In this document: positions 1 through 9,312 of the stretch, in pieces
Layout: every line of letters starts with the position of its first letter
Numbering within the stretch: the first letter of the stretch is position 1
Position numbers and translations under genes: made by a program
Notes under the pieces: generated by a model
What the model was told of the DNA's origin: nothing
The model's database searches: none
Seen by the model: the letters and a program-made list of their open reading frames with translations, nothing else
Source of the DNA: Paracoccus endophyticus
Lineage (GTDB): Bacteria > Pseudomonadota > Alphaproteobacteria > Rhodobacterales > Rhodobacteraceae
Length of the DNA stretch: 64,000 bases
Reading direction: 5' to 3'
NCBI RefSeq assembly: GCF_003286075.1
Contig: NZ_QLUV01000001.1
Location: forward strand, 620,001-684,000

Positions 1-580
1 TGCCCGCCTGGCCCCACGGGCGACGCCAGCGCGGGTCGATCCACGCGGCCACCGCAAGCCCCGGCAGGGCGAACAGCATCGCGTATTTCGACCACATCCC
101 CGCCGCCAGCGCCGCCCCGGCCAGCGCCGCGCCCCACGGACCCGGCGCGCGCAGCCACGCCAGCAGGACCAGCGCCAGCGCCAGCAGCTGCGGGCTGTCG
201 GTGGAGATCAGAATGCTGCCCACCGAGACGGCGGGCAGGGTGGCATAGACCACCCCCGCCAACGCCCCCACCGCGTCCCCCGCCAGCACCCGCCCCACGC
301 CCATGACCGCGACCGCCGCCGCGCCGTGGACCAGCGGCCAGGGCAGGCGGGCCACCCAGGCCGCGTCCGAGCCTGCGATCTCGTTCGCCGCCCGGATCAG
401 CCAGCCGACCAGCGGCGGCTTGGACCAGGCCCCCGCCGCAAGCTCGCGCCCCCACAGCCAGTACTGCGCCTCGTCCACATAGAGTTCCAGGTCCGACGCG
501 GGCAGCCAGGCCAGCCGCCAGGCGGTCAGCGCCAGGATGACGGCCAGCGCCCGCGGCGCGGCCGTCGCCCGCTCAGCCAT
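1..580 (-). CDS. Glycosyltransferase family 39/83 membrane protein, C-terminus cut by window edge
   Basis: The gene begins at the ATG complementary to 578-580 and runs off the left edge, so only about the first 193 residues are visible. They show an N-terminal membrane segment, then a periplasmic-loop motif YVDEAQYW near residue 35, typical of ArnT/PMT-like transferases that use a polyprenyl-phosphate sugar donor, followed by several hydrophobic spans. The start overlaps the end of the LAB_N gene by 8 bases, and a family 2 glycosyltransferase lies before that. The trio suggests transfer of a lipid-linked sugar to a surface glycan or lipid A at the periplasmic face of the inner membrane. The acceptor cannot be read from the sequence. 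Confidence 0.8.
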   Translation of the reverse strand, partial: MAERATAAPRALAVILALTAWRLAWLPASDLELYVDEAQYWLWGRELAAGAWSKPPLVGWLIRAANEIAGSDAAWVARLPWPLVHGAAAVAVMGVGRVLAGDAVGALAGVVYATLPAVSVGSILISTDSPQLLALALVLLAWLRAPGPWGAALAGAALAAGMWSKYAMLFALPGLAVAAWIDPRWRRPWGQAG

Positions 581-881
581 CGCCGGGGTGACGTTCGGCA
601 TGGATCAGCCACAGGTTGCGCGCATAGATGATGGTCCCCAGCGCCTGCCCCGCCATGAACACCGGGTCCCGGCGGTGGACGGCATAGGCCAGCAGCGTCA
701 CCCCGCCCGCCAGCGAGAAATACCAGAACGCCACCGGCACCACCGACCGCCTGGCCCGTTCCGAGGCGATCCACTGGATCAGGAACCGCATCATGAACAG
801 CGCCTGGGCGAAAAAGCCGAACAGGACCCACAGCAGTTCGGCCGTGGTATGGACGTTGAAGAAATGCAGCAGTTCGGTCAT
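573..881 (-). CDS. Small membrane protein with lipid-A-biosynthesis N-terminal (LAB_N) domain
   Basis: The product is 102 residues with three hydrophobic stretches and the aromatic-rich pattern of the LAB_N domain (for example FLIQWIASER and YARNLWLIH). This domain is known as an N-terminal part of some LpxB-type proteins and as a stand-alone membrane protein beside glycosyltransferases. It overlaps the upstream glycosyltransferase by 4 bases (ATGA) and the downstream family 39 gene by 8, so all three are translated together. It probably partners these enzymes in handling a polyprenyl-phosphate sugar. The role is inferred from context only. Confidence 0.8.
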   Translation of the reverse strand: MTELLHFFNVHTTAELLWVLFGFFAQALFMMRFLIQWIASERARRSVVPVAFWYFSLAGGVTLLAYAVHRRDPVFMAGQALGTIIYARNLWLIHAERHPGDG

Positions 882-1621
882 GGCTCCGCCTTCCGCTCGA
901 CGGCGCGCACGGTCTTGCGCCGCCGTATCAGCCAGGCCACCCCGGCCAGATCGGCCACGCCCACAAGCCCGCGCTGCCAGTTGGAATAGTTCGACCGCCC
1001 CGCGCGCCGCGCCCGGTGGGACACGTCGATCAGCGCCACCCCCCAGCCGTCGCGCGCAAACAGCGCCGGCAGATAGCGGTGCTGGTGGTTGAAGAACGGC
1101 AGCGCCAGATAGGCATCCCGCCGAAAGGCCTTGAGCCCGCAGCCCGTGTCGCGCGTCGTGTCCCCCAGCACGGCCGCGCGCAGGCGGTTGGCCAGCACCG
1201 ACGCCACCCGCCGCGACGCCGGGTCCTTGCGCCCGACGCGCTGCCCGGCGACCAGCCCCAGGTCGGGCGGTCCCCCCGGCCCCGGGTCGAGCAGCGGCGC
1301 CAGCAGCCGCGGCAGTTCCTCCGGGGGGTTCTGGCCGTCGCCGTCCATCGTCGCAATCAGGGGGGCGCGGGCCGCAAGCACGCCGTTGTGGATGGCCGCC
1401 GACTGCCCGCCCGTGCGGGGATGGCACAGCAGCCGCAGCCACGGCCGGGCCGCCGCCATGTCCAGGACGATCCGCGCGGTGTCGTCCTCGGACCCGTCAT
1501 CGACCACGATCACCTCGAACGGGGCCAGCGGGGCCATGGCCGCGGCGACGCCCTCCAGCAGCGGGGCAATGGCGCCGGCCTCGTTCCGGCAGGGGATGAC
1601 GATGGAACAGCGCGGCGTCAT
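878..1621 (-). CDS. Glycosyltransferase family 2, DPM1/ArnC-like
   Basis: The protein has 247 residues with a GT-A fold signature: the N-terminal SIVIPCRNEAG, the nucleotide-binding VVDDGSEDD at about residue 39, and the metal-binding MDGDG at about 92. Such enzymes move a sugar from a nucleotide donor to polyprenyl phosphate or directly to a glycan. It is the first gene of the three-gene operon, and its products would feed the family 39 transferase. There is no strong C-terminal membrane pair, which makes it more like dolichol-phosphate-mannose synthase than full-length ArnC. Donor sugar unknown. Confidence 0.85.
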   Translation of the reverse strand: MTPRCSIVIPCRNEAGAIAPLLEGVAAAMAPLAPFEVIVVDDGSEDDTARIVLDMAAARPWLRLLCHPRTGGQSAAIHNGVLAARAPLIATMDGDGQNPPEELPRLLAPLLDPGPGGPPDLGLVAGQRVGRKDPASRRVASVLANRLRAAVLGDTTRDTGCGLKAFRRDAYLALPFFNHQHRYLPALFARDGWGVALIDVSHRARRAGRSNYSNWQRGLVGVADLAGVAWLIRRRKTVRAVERKAEP

Positions 1622-1751
1622 GGGGGGCCTGCAAGGGTCGTGCGGTCGCGTGCGTCTTGCAGGGCCGGCGTGACAGCGATGCGACGGGCGGGCGTGCCGC
1701 GCAAGCCCGCGCAGGTCACGGGCGCCGGCCTTCGCCGCCCGGAAACACGGA

Positions 1752-1775
1752 CGGGCCGCCCCAAGGGACGGCCCG
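1752..1775 (-). terminator. GC-rich hairpin downstream of the 18-codon leader-like ORF
   Basis: On the minus strand a near-perfect stem CGGGCCGTCCC/GGGGCGGCCCG has a 2-3 base loop. There is no clear T-run after it. It lies 130 bases before the glycosyltransferase operon and 80 bases after the small ORF at 1855-1911, so it could end a short transcript or act as an attenuator. Confidence 0.45.
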
Positions 1776-1854
1776 CGAGATCATGGGAGATGGTCCGGTT
1801 AGGGATGGAATGCATCCGGTCCCAGCCACAGGTTCTGTGCCTCAGGGGATGCCC

Positions 1855-1911
1855 TCAGGCGGCGGACCCCCCGGCTGTCCCGACTCCGTTCTCCAACATC
1901 ACTCTCGACAC
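1855..1911 (-). CDS. Possible 18-residue leader peptide with an extended Shine-Dalgarno
   Basis: A GTG codon is preceded at ideal distance (7 bases) by AAAGGAGGTGGTCC, which differs from the full complement of the 16S 3' end at one base. The frame reads 18 codons and stops (TGA at 1855-1857). It lies between yhhQ and the glycosyltransferase operon on the same strand and is followed by a GC-rich hairpin. The strength of the ribosome site argues for real translation, but the product is too short to identify. It may be a leader peptide, a stand-alone small protein or part of a small RNA. The rest of the 353-base interval 1622-1974 shows no other gene. Confidence 0.35.
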   Translation of the reverse strand: MSRVMLENGVGTAGGSAA

Positions 1912-1974
1912 TGGACCACCTCCTTTCGCTGTTGACGCTGCTCGGAAGGGTGCCACAGCCTTGGGGCAAGTCAA

Positions 1975-2577
1975 TCAGTTTTCGACCGGCCCGGACAAGA
2001 TTTTGCGGATGATGAGGCGGAACGGCACAAGGGCCAGCGCCGCCAGCGCCAGCTTGACCATCCAGTCCGCAAGGGCCAGCGACACCCACAGGGGCGCCGC
2101 CGGTCCCTGGCCCAGCAGCGGCAGGATCTCGTTGGCCCAGCCGGTGTTGGCGTCGGCCGGCAGGATCACCGCGAAGGCGATGGCAAAGAACAGCACCGTG
2201 TCGACCGCCGAGCCGACCAGCGACGACAGGAAGGGCGCCTGCCACCACGTCCGGCGGCGCAGCGCGTCGAAGATCGCGACGTCCAGCAGCTGCGCGGTGA
2301 TGAACCCCAGCCCCGAGGCCAGCGCGATCCGCAGCGTGGTCTTGTCCAGCCCGGCCGCGACCAGCGAACAGGCGACCCCCGCGACAAAGCCCGCGACGAC
2401 GACGCGGCGCGCGGCGGCGGCGCCGTGGACGCGGTTGGTCACGTCGGTGACAAGGAAGGCGATCGGATAGGTCAGCGCGCCCCAGGTCAGCCAGTCGCCC
2501 AGCATGAACTGGACCAGGATGTTCGAGGCAAGCACGACGGCGGCCATCGCGAGGACCGCGGGCAACAGCGAACGCAT
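1975..2577 (-). CDS. yhhQ: Queuosine precursor transporter (VUT family)
   Basis: A 200-residue polytopic membrane protein with about six hydrophobic segments. It has the family motif around TYPIAFLVTDVTNRVHG (residues 36-52) and the C-terminal RLIIRKIL. VUT/YhhQ proteins import queuine precursors such as preQ1 for modification of tRNA wobble position 34. No other queuosine gene lies nearby and I see no preQ1 riboswitch in the short upstream gap. The length matches the family, and the start at 2577 gives a normal first membrane segment. Confidence 0.88.
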   Translation of the reverse strand: MRSLLPAVLAMAAVVLASNILVQFMLGDWLTWGALTYPIAFLVTDVTNRVHGAAAARRVVVAGFVAGVACSLVAAGLDKTTLRIALASGLGFITAQLLDVAIFDALRRRTWWQAPFLSSLVGSAVDTVLFFAIAFAVILPADANTGWANEILPLLGQGPAAPLWVSLALADWMVKLALAALALVPFRLIIRKILSGPVEN

Positions 2578-2673
2578 GGATGATTTCCGTTTTACAAGGT
2601 GGCGGAAGAACTCGGCCCCGGCGGCGGGACGGGCCGCGTCTAGGACGCCCGGACCCGCTGCGTCAAGCCGCGG

Positions 2674-3585
2674 TCAGTCGCGGACGCGGTATTCCACCAG
2701 TTCCGTGCGCTGGACGAACAGGAAGTTGTCGTCCGAGATCATCGTCAGGCGGATGCCCTGCGCGTCCCGCCAGACCGCCAGTCCCTCGAGGTTGTCGTGG
2801 CGCAGAAAGCCTGTCTCGATCAGCACCTCGCCGGCCGACAGGCTGTCGGGCGTCATGTCGAACCGGCGCACCCGGCTGGCAAAGCCCTGCACACCCTTGA
2901 AGGCGCGCTCGAGCAGGTAGAGCCGGCCGTCCGGCCCCACGTCCGCGCCCACCGGGACGAACGGCCCCGACCGGGGGATGCGGAACGGCACGGTCCATGC
3001 GTCGCCGCTGCGCCGCAGCACGGGAAAGCCGCCGTCCTTGCCCGCCGGCGCGGGCCAGGCCTCGGGGATGGTCAGGATGTCGCCGTCGGGGGTCACGGCC
3101 AGTGCCTCCAGCCCGGCGTTGGGGCGCAGGCGCCTGAACTGCGGCGCGGGCGGGATGCGGACGGCGGGGCTGTCGGGGGTGTCGAACCGGGCGATGCGGT
3201 CCAGCCCCTCGAAGCTGACGAACAGCCGGCCCTGCGCGTCGATGGCCAGCCCCTCGGCGTCGCCCAGATAGCCCGCGCGCAGCTTGTTGCCGCCGCTGTC
3301 CTGCAGCCGCGCGGTGCCGGCGGTGGTCAGGGCGCGGATGCGTCCCTGTCCGTCGCGGTCCACGCTGCCCCAGCGGACCGTGCCGCGGTCCGACAGCGCG
3401 GTATAGCGCCCGCCCGCCTCGTCCAGCTCCAGCCCCGAGAACCCGCCGAAATCGGCGTCGCTGCCGCGCCAGACGAAGGTGCCGAGGTAATCGACGGTGG
3501 CGGCGGCGGCGGGCAGCGACCCCGCCGCCAGCGCGAGTGCCGCGGCGAGTGCCGCCGCGATCAGCGCCTGACGAGGGCCTGGCAT
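2674..3585 (-). CDS. Secreted esterase-like/phytase-like beta-propeller protein
   Basis: From the ATG at 3585 the product has 303 residues and opens with a clear signal peptide ending near AAAATVDYLG. The frame stays open upstream to 3681, but those residues are unlike a protein start. The mature part has repeated blade-like segments (GGFSGLELDEAGG, GDAEGLAIDAQG, HDNLEGLAVW) typical of the esterase-like activity of phytase family. It would act in the periplasm or outside. Its start lies inside the 3' end of mepA (25-base overlap), so it is the last gene of the thioesterase-MFS-mepA cluster. Substrate unknown. Confidence 0.75.
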   Translation of the reverse strand: MPGPRQALIAAALAAALALAAGSLPAAAATVDYLGTFVWRGSDADFGGFSGLELDEAGGRYTALSDRGTVRWGSVDRDGQGRIRALTTAGTARLQDSGGNKLRAGYLGDAEGLAIDAQGRLFVSFEGLDRIARFDTPDSPAVRIPPAPQFRRLRPNAGLEALAVTPDGDILTIPEAWPAPAGKDGGFPVLRRSGDAWTVPFRIPRSGPFVPVGADVGPDGRLYLLERAFKGVQGFASRVRRFDMTPDSLSAGEVLIETGFLRHDNLEGLAVWRDAQGIRLTMISDDNFLFVQRTELVEYRVRD

Positions 3586-4421
3586 GCGCGCGGCAACTCG
3601 CTGAGCCGATAGGTCCGGGGGTGGCGATACTCGGGGTTCGGCGGCGGCGCGGGCGGCGGGTCGATGCGGTCGCGGATCCACTGCGCGGCCTCGTCGCAGC
3701 CGTCGCCGGGCGGCGGGGCGGCCTGATCCTCGCAGCCCCGGTTGGTGCAGGCCAGACGGACGTGGAAGTGATAGTCATGGCTGGCGATGGGACGGATCTT
3801 GCGCAGATAGCCGCGGTTTCCGCGTTCGGACTGGCACATCATCACCTTGGCGACCGGATCGACGAAGACGCGGGCGACGCGGGGGTCGGACGCCGCTGCC
3901 CGCAGCAGCGCATGGTGCGAGGCCGACCACAGCGGGCTGGGCGCCACGCCGCCGCGCGCCACGACCGACTGCGACGACAGGCTTTCGCGCTGGGCCGGCG
4001 ACAGGCGCAGGCTGGACGGGGGCAGCATCCAGATGTCGGCGTCCAGCCCCATCTGGTGGCTGGCATGGCCGGTCAGCATCGGGCCGCCGCGCGGCTGGCT
4101 CATGTCGCCGACATAGATCCCCGGCCAGCCGAAGCGCGTCGCCTGCCGCGACAGGTCGATCAGGAAATCGACCAGTTGCGGATGGCCCCAGTTGCGGTTG
4201 CGCGACAGGCGCATCGCCTGCCAGGTCGGGCCGGTTTCCGGCAGTTGCACGCTGCCCGCGGCGCAGCCCCGCGAATAGCCGCCGATCGCCAGCGGCTGGC
4301 CGCGGCTGGGCGCCCGCTGGCCGCCGAACACGTCCTTGGCCAGCGGATCGGCCAGCGCGGGCGCTGCGGGAAGGGCCAGCGCCAGCAGCGCGGCGGCCAG
4401 GGTCAGGGTCTTGCGGATCAC
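3561..4421 (-). CDS. mepA: Penicillin-insensitive murein endopeptidase
   Basis: The protein has 286 residues from a GTG start that overlaps the MFS stop codon (GTGA). A signal peptide ends near ALADPLA. Zinc-site motifs of the LAS family are present: GHASHQMGLDADIW in the middle and HDYHFHVRLAC near the C-terminus. MepA cleaves D-alanyl-meso-diaminopimelyl cross-links in the periplasm. Cysteines in the C-terminal third probably form disulfides, as in known MepA. The upstream MFS gene shares its transcript, and the phytase-like gene follows. Confidence 0.9.
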   Translation of the reverse strand: MIRKTLTLAAALLALALPAAPALADPLAKDVFGGQRAPSRGQPLAIGGYSRGCAAGSVQLPETGPTWQAMRLSRNRNWGHPQLVDFLIDLSRQATRFGWPGIYVGDMSQPRGGPMLTGHASHQMGLDADIWMLPPSSLRLSPAQRESLSSQSVVARGGVAPSPLWSASHHALLRAAASDPRVARVFVDPVAKVMMCQSERGNRGYLRKIRPIASHDYHFHVRLACTNRGCEDQAAPPPGDGCDEAAQWIRDRIDPPPAPPPNPEYRHPRTYRLSELPRACQALVRR

Positions 4422-5779
4422 GGTTCGGGCTCTCCCTCTGGGTTGACCCAGCTTAGCAGCGCCAGCGCCAGAAGGAACATCACGATCAGCGGCGAGATGC
4501 CGATCCGCTGGCTGTCCGACAGGTCGGTGGCGACCGCGATCAGCAGGGGGGCCAGGAAGGCGGTGGCCTTGCCCGACAGCGCGTAAAGGCCGAACGCCTC
4601 GGTCGCGCGGGCCGCGGTGGTGTGGCGCACCATCATGGTGCGGCTGGCCGACTGCAGCGCGCCGCCCGCGCCCCCGATCGCCACGCCGCAGGCCAGAAAC
4701 AGCGCGTCCGGCAGGCGCGAGCCGGGGTCCAGCGGCAGGCCGAACAGGGATTGCCGGCTCATCCCGACGACCAGGGTGCAGACGGCGATCAGCACGGCGA
4801 TGGCCACCGCGATCACGGGCCTGGGCCCCCAGCGCCGGTCTGCCCGCCCGCCCAGCCAGCTGATGACGGCGGCGGCGACCGCGCTGACCACGCCGAAGAC
4901 GCCCGACCAGATCACCGGCCAGCCCAGCACCGTCGCCGCATAGACGCCGCCGAAGGCATAGAGCGCGTTCAGCGCATCGCGCGAGAACATCGACGAGGCC
5001 AGCCACGCCGCCAGCGATCGGCGGCGGCGCAGCGACCAGATCAGCCGGCCCAGGTCGGCCGCGACCCGGCGGGCCCGGAACGGGGTGCCGGTGCCCGCAG
5101 GCTCGCGCACCCACAAAAAGAACGGGATCATGAAGACCGCGTACCAGATCGCGGTGAACGGGCCGACAAAGCGCGTGCCCTCGCGCGCGCTTGCGTCCAG
5201 CCCAAGCGCGGGCGGGTTGCCCAGCAGCGTCAGGCCCGTCGTGCGGCTTTCGGCAAAGAACGCCAGCATGACGACCAGCGCCACCACGCCCCCCAGATAG
5301 CCGAAGGCGAAGCCGGTTCCCGAAATCCGCCCCATCTCGGCCCGCGTGCCCAGCGAGGGCATCAGCGCGTTGGTGAAGATGGTGGCGAACTCCATCCCGA
5401 TCAGGCCGATGCCGAACAGCACCAGCGCCTGGGTCAGCGCGCCGCCGTCGGGGGTCAGGGTCCACAGCCCCGCGCTGCCCACGACATACAGCGCCGAGAA
5501 CAGCCAGATCCACGGCATCCGCCGCTCCGTGGTGTCGGCCACCGCCCCCAGCACGGGGGCCAGCACCGCGATCGCGATGCCGGTCAGCGACAGCGCATAG
5601 CCCCACATCGCCTGCGCCTGCGCGCCCGCGTGGACGGCGTCCGCCGCGCCCAGCATGGCAAAGCGGTGCTGCGCCACCTCGGCGAAGTAGATCGAGAAGA
5701 TGAAGGTCAGCAGCAGCGTGCTGTAGGGCTGGCTGGCCCAGTCGAAGAACCACCAGCCCCAGATCCGCCTGCGGTCCAT
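4418..5779 (-). CDS. MFS transporter, UMF1/Atg22-like
   Basis: From the ATG at 5779 (preceded by a purine-rich GGGGG site) the product has 453 residues and about 12 membrane spans. The N-terminal WGWWFFDWASQPYSTLL is the hallmark of the UMF1/Atg22 branch of the major facilitator family. The open frame extends to 5860, but that stretch would overlap the thioesterase 3' end and lacks the family start. Members are linked to vacuolar or inner-membrane amino-acid efflux; the bacterial substrate is not established. It precedes mepA with a 4-base overlap. Confidence 0.85.
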   Translation of the reverse strand: MDRRRIWGWWFFDWASQPYSTLLLTFIFSIYFAEVAQHRFAMLGAADAVHAGAQAQAMWGYALSLTGIAIAVLAPVLGAVADTTERRMPWIWLFSALYVVGSAGLWTLTPDGGALTQALVLFGIGLIGMEFATIFTNALMPSLGTRAEMGRISGTGFAFGYLGGVVALVVMLAFFAESRTTGLTLLGNPPALGLDASAREGTRFVGPFTAIWYAVFMIPFFLWVREPAGTGTPFRARRVAADLGRLIWSLRRRRSLAAWLASSMFSRDALNALYAFGGVYAATVLGWPVIWSGVFGVVSAVAAAVISWLGGRADRRWGPRPVIAVAIAVLIAVCTLVVGMSRQSLFGLPLDPGSRLPDALFLACGVAIGGAGGALQSASRTMMVRHTTAARATEAFGLYALSGKATAFLAPLLIAVATDLSDSQRIGISPLIVMFLLALALLSWVNPEGEPEP

Positions 5780-5825
5780 GCCACCCCCGGTCCCCTTGAT
5801 CGCGGCGCATAAGGCACCGGGCGGG

Positions 5826-6401
5826 TCAGGCTGGCAAGTCGTCGGTTCGGTCATCCCCAAGGTCGCCGATCCGGGGCGGCCAGGGGCGGCGGGCGTCGGC
5901 CTCGACCCAGGCCAGGACCCAGTCGGGCAGGGGCGGGCTGGCCTCGGGGTGGCCCATCGCGGCCATGAAGTCGGCGGGCGGCACGATGCCCGCGCGCTGC
6001 CCGCCGACGATCGCCACGCGCAGCAGCATGTGGTTGGCGCAGTCGCCGCGGGTCCACATCGACTGCTCCATATACAGGAACCGCTCGTCCCAGCCCAGCA
6101 TGCGCGAGACCTGCGTGAACCGCTGCATCGCCCGGATGCGGCGGCGATAGCGAACCGAGTTGCCCGCCACCGTGAAGCCCCAGCCCCGGGCCCGCAGCGT
6201 GTCGGTGATGCCCAGCCGGATCGCCATCGGAATCCGGCCCAGGTCGTACAGCGTCAGGGTGCGGCCGTTGTTCAGCTCGATCCAGGGGTCGAGGTCCCAG
6301 GGCCAGCAGCGATGGGTCGAGACGTGGATGCCCAGCGGCGGCAGGCGCGGCGCGCGGCGCGCGGCCACCACCTCTCGGGCAAAGCGGATCAGCGGATACA
6401 T
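5826..6401 (-). CDS. Acyl-CoA thioesterase-like hotdog-fold protein
   Basis: This 191-residue protein resembles the THEM6/4HBT-type thioesterases. The segments WDLDPWIELNNGRTLTLYDLGR (described as residues 35-56) and the later RYRRRIRAMQRF match the hotdog helix and substrate strand of that group. It would hydrolyse acyl-CoA or acyl-carrier thioesters in the cytoplasm; the chain is unknown. It is the first gene of a minus-strand cluster running to 2674, 46 bases before the MFS gene. A candidate promoter lies at 6435-6462. Confidence 0.75.
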   Translation of the reverse strand: MYPLIRFAREVVAARRAPRLPPLGIHVSTHRCWPWDLDPWIELNNGRTLTLYDLGRIPMAIRLGITDTLRARGWGFTVAGNSVRYRRRIRAMQRFTQVSRMLGWDERFLYMEQSMWTRGDCANHMLLRVAIVGGQRAGIVPPADFMAAMGHPEASPPLPDWVLAWVEADARRPWPPRIGDLGDDRTDDLPA

Positions 6402-6434
6402 GGGCGCCCCCTGGACAGTGCGGACCTGCGCCGG

Positions 6435-6462
6435 GGCTAGGACGGCCTGCCGCGGGCGTCAA
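6435..6462 (-). promoter_or_regulatory. Candidate sigma70-type promoter for the thioesterase cluster
   Basis: On the minus strand TTGACG and CTAGCC are separated by 16 bases, ending about 34 bases before the thioesterase ATG. Judged by eye only. Confidence 0.45.
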
Positions 6463-6592
6463 CCGTGACGGGGCGTGACGGGCGGCGGGGCGGGACGGCC
6501 CCGCCACGCCGCACGGGTCGTGCCCCCCGGCGTGGGTCGCCCGCCCGCAGAGCGCTTCGCCGGCCGTCCAGCACCGCCCGCGCGCGTGCCGG

Positions 6593-6617
6593 GCCAGTGT
6601 GCCGCCAGTGTGCCGCC
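6593..6617. repeat. Short tandem repeat in the divergent thioesterase/yggT gap
   Basis: An 11-base unit (GCCAGTGTGCC plus GC) occurs twice in direct succession. The 307-base gap 6402-6708 holds this, the minus-strand promoter candidate and the yggT ribosome site (GGAGG at 6694-6698), and nothing else I can support. Its function is unknown. Confidence 0.4.
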
Positions 6618-6708
6618 GGTCTCTTGCGCGGCGTTGCGATGCGGCGCGCCTTGCGCCGGCAGGCGCTCTCGCCTACCTGATGCCCACCCTTTCGGAGGCG
6701 AGGCCGCG

Positions 6709-7002
6709 ATGACGACGCTTTTTCAGGCGCTGATGCTGATCCTGGACGTGATCTGGTTCATCATGATCGCCCACATCATCATGTCGTGGCTGATCAACTT
6801 TCAGGTGCTGAACCTGCGCCAGCCGCTGGTCGCGCAGGTCTGGGACGGGCTGTCGCGGCTGCTCGAGCCGCTGTATCGACCCATCCGCAACATCCTGCCC
6901 GACATGGGCGGGCTGGACCTGGCGCCGCTGGTGGTGTTCATCGGTATCGTCATCCTGCAACGGGCGCTGGCGAACAACGCCGGGTTCTTCCTGGGCTATT
7001 GA
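6709..7002 (+). CDS. YggT family integral membrane protein
   Basis: A 97-residue protein with an N-terminal and a C-terminal membrane helix and the family core LLEPLYRPIRNILPDMGGLD. YggT/YlmG proteins sit in the inner membrane and are linked to cell shape or osmotic response; the molecular function is not settled. The start is set by GGAGG 10 bases upstream; the longer open frame before it is not coding-like. The stop codon overlaps the recQ start (TGATG). Confidence 0.88.
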   Translation: MTTLFQALMLILDVIWFIMIAHIIMSWLINFQVLNLRQPLVAQVWDGLSRLLEPLYRPIRNILPDMGGLDLAPLVVFIGIVILQRALANNAGFFLGY

Positions 7003-9038
7003 TGGCGGACCCGCAGGCGGCCGACCTGCTGCGGCGGGTCTGGGGCTTCGACGCGTTCCGCCCCGGCCAGCAGGAGATCGTGGAGGCCGTGGCCGCCGGC
7101 CGCGACGTGCTGGCCATCATGCCGACCGGCGGGGGCAAGTCGCTGTGCTATCAGCTGCCCGCCCTGATGCGGGACGGCGTGACGGTCGTCATCTCGCCGC
7201 TGATCGCGCTGATGCGCGACCAGGTCCGCAGCCTGCGCGCCGCCGGTGTCGCCGCCGGCGCGCTGACCAGCGGCAACACCGACGACGAGACGCGCGAGGT
7301 CTTCGACGCGCTGGCCGCCGGCACGCTCAAGATCCTCTACATGGCGCCCGAGCGCCTGGCCTCGGGCGGCACGCTGCCCCTGCTGCGGCGCGCGGGCGTG
7401 ACCGCCCTGGCCGTGGACGAGGCGCATTGCGTCAGCCAGTGGGGCCACGACTTCCGCCCCGACTATCTGCGCGTGGGCGAGATGAAGCGCGCGCTGGGCG
7501 TGCCGCTGGCGGCCTTCACCGCGACGGCGGACGCCGAGACGCGCGAGGAGATCGTGGCGCGTCTGTTCGAGGGCGCGCGCCCTGCGGCGTTCCTGCGCGG
7601 CTTCGACCGGCCCAACATCCACCTGGCCTTTCAGCCCAAGGACGGGCCACGCCGCCAGATCATGGAGTTCGCCGCCGCCCGGCGCGGCCAGTCCGGCATC
7701 CTGTACTGCGCGACCCGCGCCCGGACCGAGACGCTGGAGGCGGCGCTGAACGAGGCGGGCATCCCGGCCGCGGCCTATCACGGCGGCATGGAGGCCGAGC
7801 GGCGGCGCGAGGTCGAGGGCCGCTTCCAGCGCGAGGACGGGCTGGTGGTGGTGGCGACCGTGGCCTTTGGCATGGGCATCGACAAGCCCGACATCCGCTG
7901 GGTGGCCCATTCCGACCTGCCCAAGTCGATCGAGTCCTATTACCAGGAGATCGGCCGCGCGGGCCGCGACGGAGCGCCTGCGGAAACGCTGACGCTGTAT
8001 GGCCCCGACGACATCCGCCTGCGCCGCACCCAGATCGACGAGGGGCTGGCCCCGCCCGACCGCAAGGAGGCCGACCACGCCCGGCTGAACGCGCTGCTGG
8101 GGCTGGCCGAGGCCGCGGCCTGCCGGCGCCAGGTGCTGCTGGGTTATTTCGGCGAGACGGCCGAGCCGTGCGGCAACTGCGACCTGTGCGACACCCCGCC
8201 CGAGGTCTTCGACGCGACCCAGCCGGTGCGGATGGCGCTGTCGGCGGTGCTGCGGACGGGCGAGTGGTTCGGCCAGGGCCACATCATCGACGTGCTGACC
8301 GGCACCGTGACCGACAAGGTCACGCAGCGCGGCCACGACCAGTTGCCGACCTTTGGCGTGGGCCGCGCCACGCCCAAGGGCGAATGGCAGGCGATCCTGC
8401 GCCAGATGCTGGGCCGCGACCTGATCCGCCCCGACCCCGAACGCCACGGCGGGCTGCGGATCACCGCGGCCGCGCACCCGGTCCTGCGCGGCGAGGCGGC
8501 GGTGATCCTGCGCCGCGACCTGGTCCGCAAGGCGCGTCCCGCCACCGTCGTCAGGACCCAGGTGGACGAGGAGGACGCGCCCCTGCTGTCGGCGCTGAAG
8601 GCCAAGCGGCGCGAGCTGGCCGAGGCGGCGCGGGTGCCCGCCTATGTGATCTTTCCCGACCGCACGCTGATCGAGATGGCGCAGGCCCGGCCGCGCACGC
8701 TGGACGACATGGCGCGGATCGGGGGCGTGGGCGCGAAAAAGCTCGACAGCTTCGGCGCGGCCTTCCTGTCGGTGATCGCAGGCGAGGTCGCGCCCATGCA
8801 CCCCGCCCGCCGCGCGCTGGCCGGGCGACCCGAAGGCGCGCTGTTCGACCGGCTGGACGCCGCTCAGCGGCGGCTGGCACGCGGCGAGGACGGCACCGAA
8901 AAGCCGCTGTCGGTCGGCAACGCCACGCTGCGGCGCATCGCGCAGGACCGCCCGCGCGACCTGTCGCGCTATCTGGATGCGCCCCGGCTGGACCGGTTCG
9001 GCCCCGCGTTCGCCGTCGAGATCGCCGAACCCGGCTGA
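7002..9038 (+). CDS. recQ: ATP-dependent DNA helicase RecQ
   Basis: The protein has 678 residues and unwinds DNA 3'-5' in recombination and repair. In order it shows a Walker A PTGGGKS near residue 41, a DEAH box within [12 protein letters not shown] near 137, helicase C motifs including GRAGRDG, an RQC zinc site with cysteines near 373 and CGNCDLC near 390, and a C-terminal HRDC domain (about 530-600). Length and architecture match Escherichia coli RecQ. The start codon overlaps the yggT stop, so the two are co-translated. The 274 bases after it (9039-9312) hold nothing recognisable. Confidence 0.95.
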   Translation: MADPQAADLLRRVWGFDAFRPGQQEIVEAVAAGRDVLAIMPTGGGKSLCYQLPALMRDGVTVVISPLIALMRDQVRSLRAAGVAAGALTSGNTDDETREVFDALAAGTLKILYMAPERLASGGTLPLLRRAGVTALAVDEAHCVSQWGHDFRPDYLRVGEMKRALGVPLAAFTATADAETREEIVARLFEGARPAAFLRGFDRPNIHLAFQPKDGPRRQIMEFAAARRGQSGILYCATRARTETLEAALNEAGIPAAAYHGGMEAERRREVEGRFQREDGLVVVATVAFGMGIDKPDIRWVAHSDLPKSIESYYQEIGRAGRDGAPAETLTLYGPDDIRLRRTQIDEGLAPPDRKEADHARLNALLGLAEAAACRRQVLLGYFGETAEPCGNCDLCDTPPEVFDATQPVRMALSAVLRTGEWFGQGHIIDVLTGTVTDKVTQRGHDQLPTFGVGRATPKGEWQAILRQMLGRDLIRPDPERHGGLRITAAAHPVLRGEAAVILRRDLVRKARPATVVRTQVDEEDAPLLSALKAKRRELAEAARVPAYVIFPDRTLIEMAQARPRTLDDMARIGGVGAKKLDSFGAAFLSVIAGEVAPMHPARRALAGRPEGALFDRLDAAQRRLARGEDGTEKPLSVGNATLRRIAQDRPRDLSRYLDAPRLDRFGPAFAVEIAEPG

Positions 9039-9312
9039 CGGACGGGACAGGCCCGTGCCGCGGCGATCCGGGGGCGCGGTGCGGCCGTTTCCTTGCGCCC
9101 TGACCGACAGCCGGGAGTCCTGCCGGACGGCGCCCTTAGCCTTCGGTGGCCTGCTGCATCGAATCCGGGCGTCGTGCGTCCGCGCCGGTCGGCACGCCCG
9201 CACGGATGATGCGGCCAAGGCCGTCCATCCCGCCGCCGCCAAATGCACGGCCTGCGGGCGCGCCGCGTTTGCCGCGGTCGAGAGTCCCGCGCACAGGACG
9301 CACCCGGGGTCG

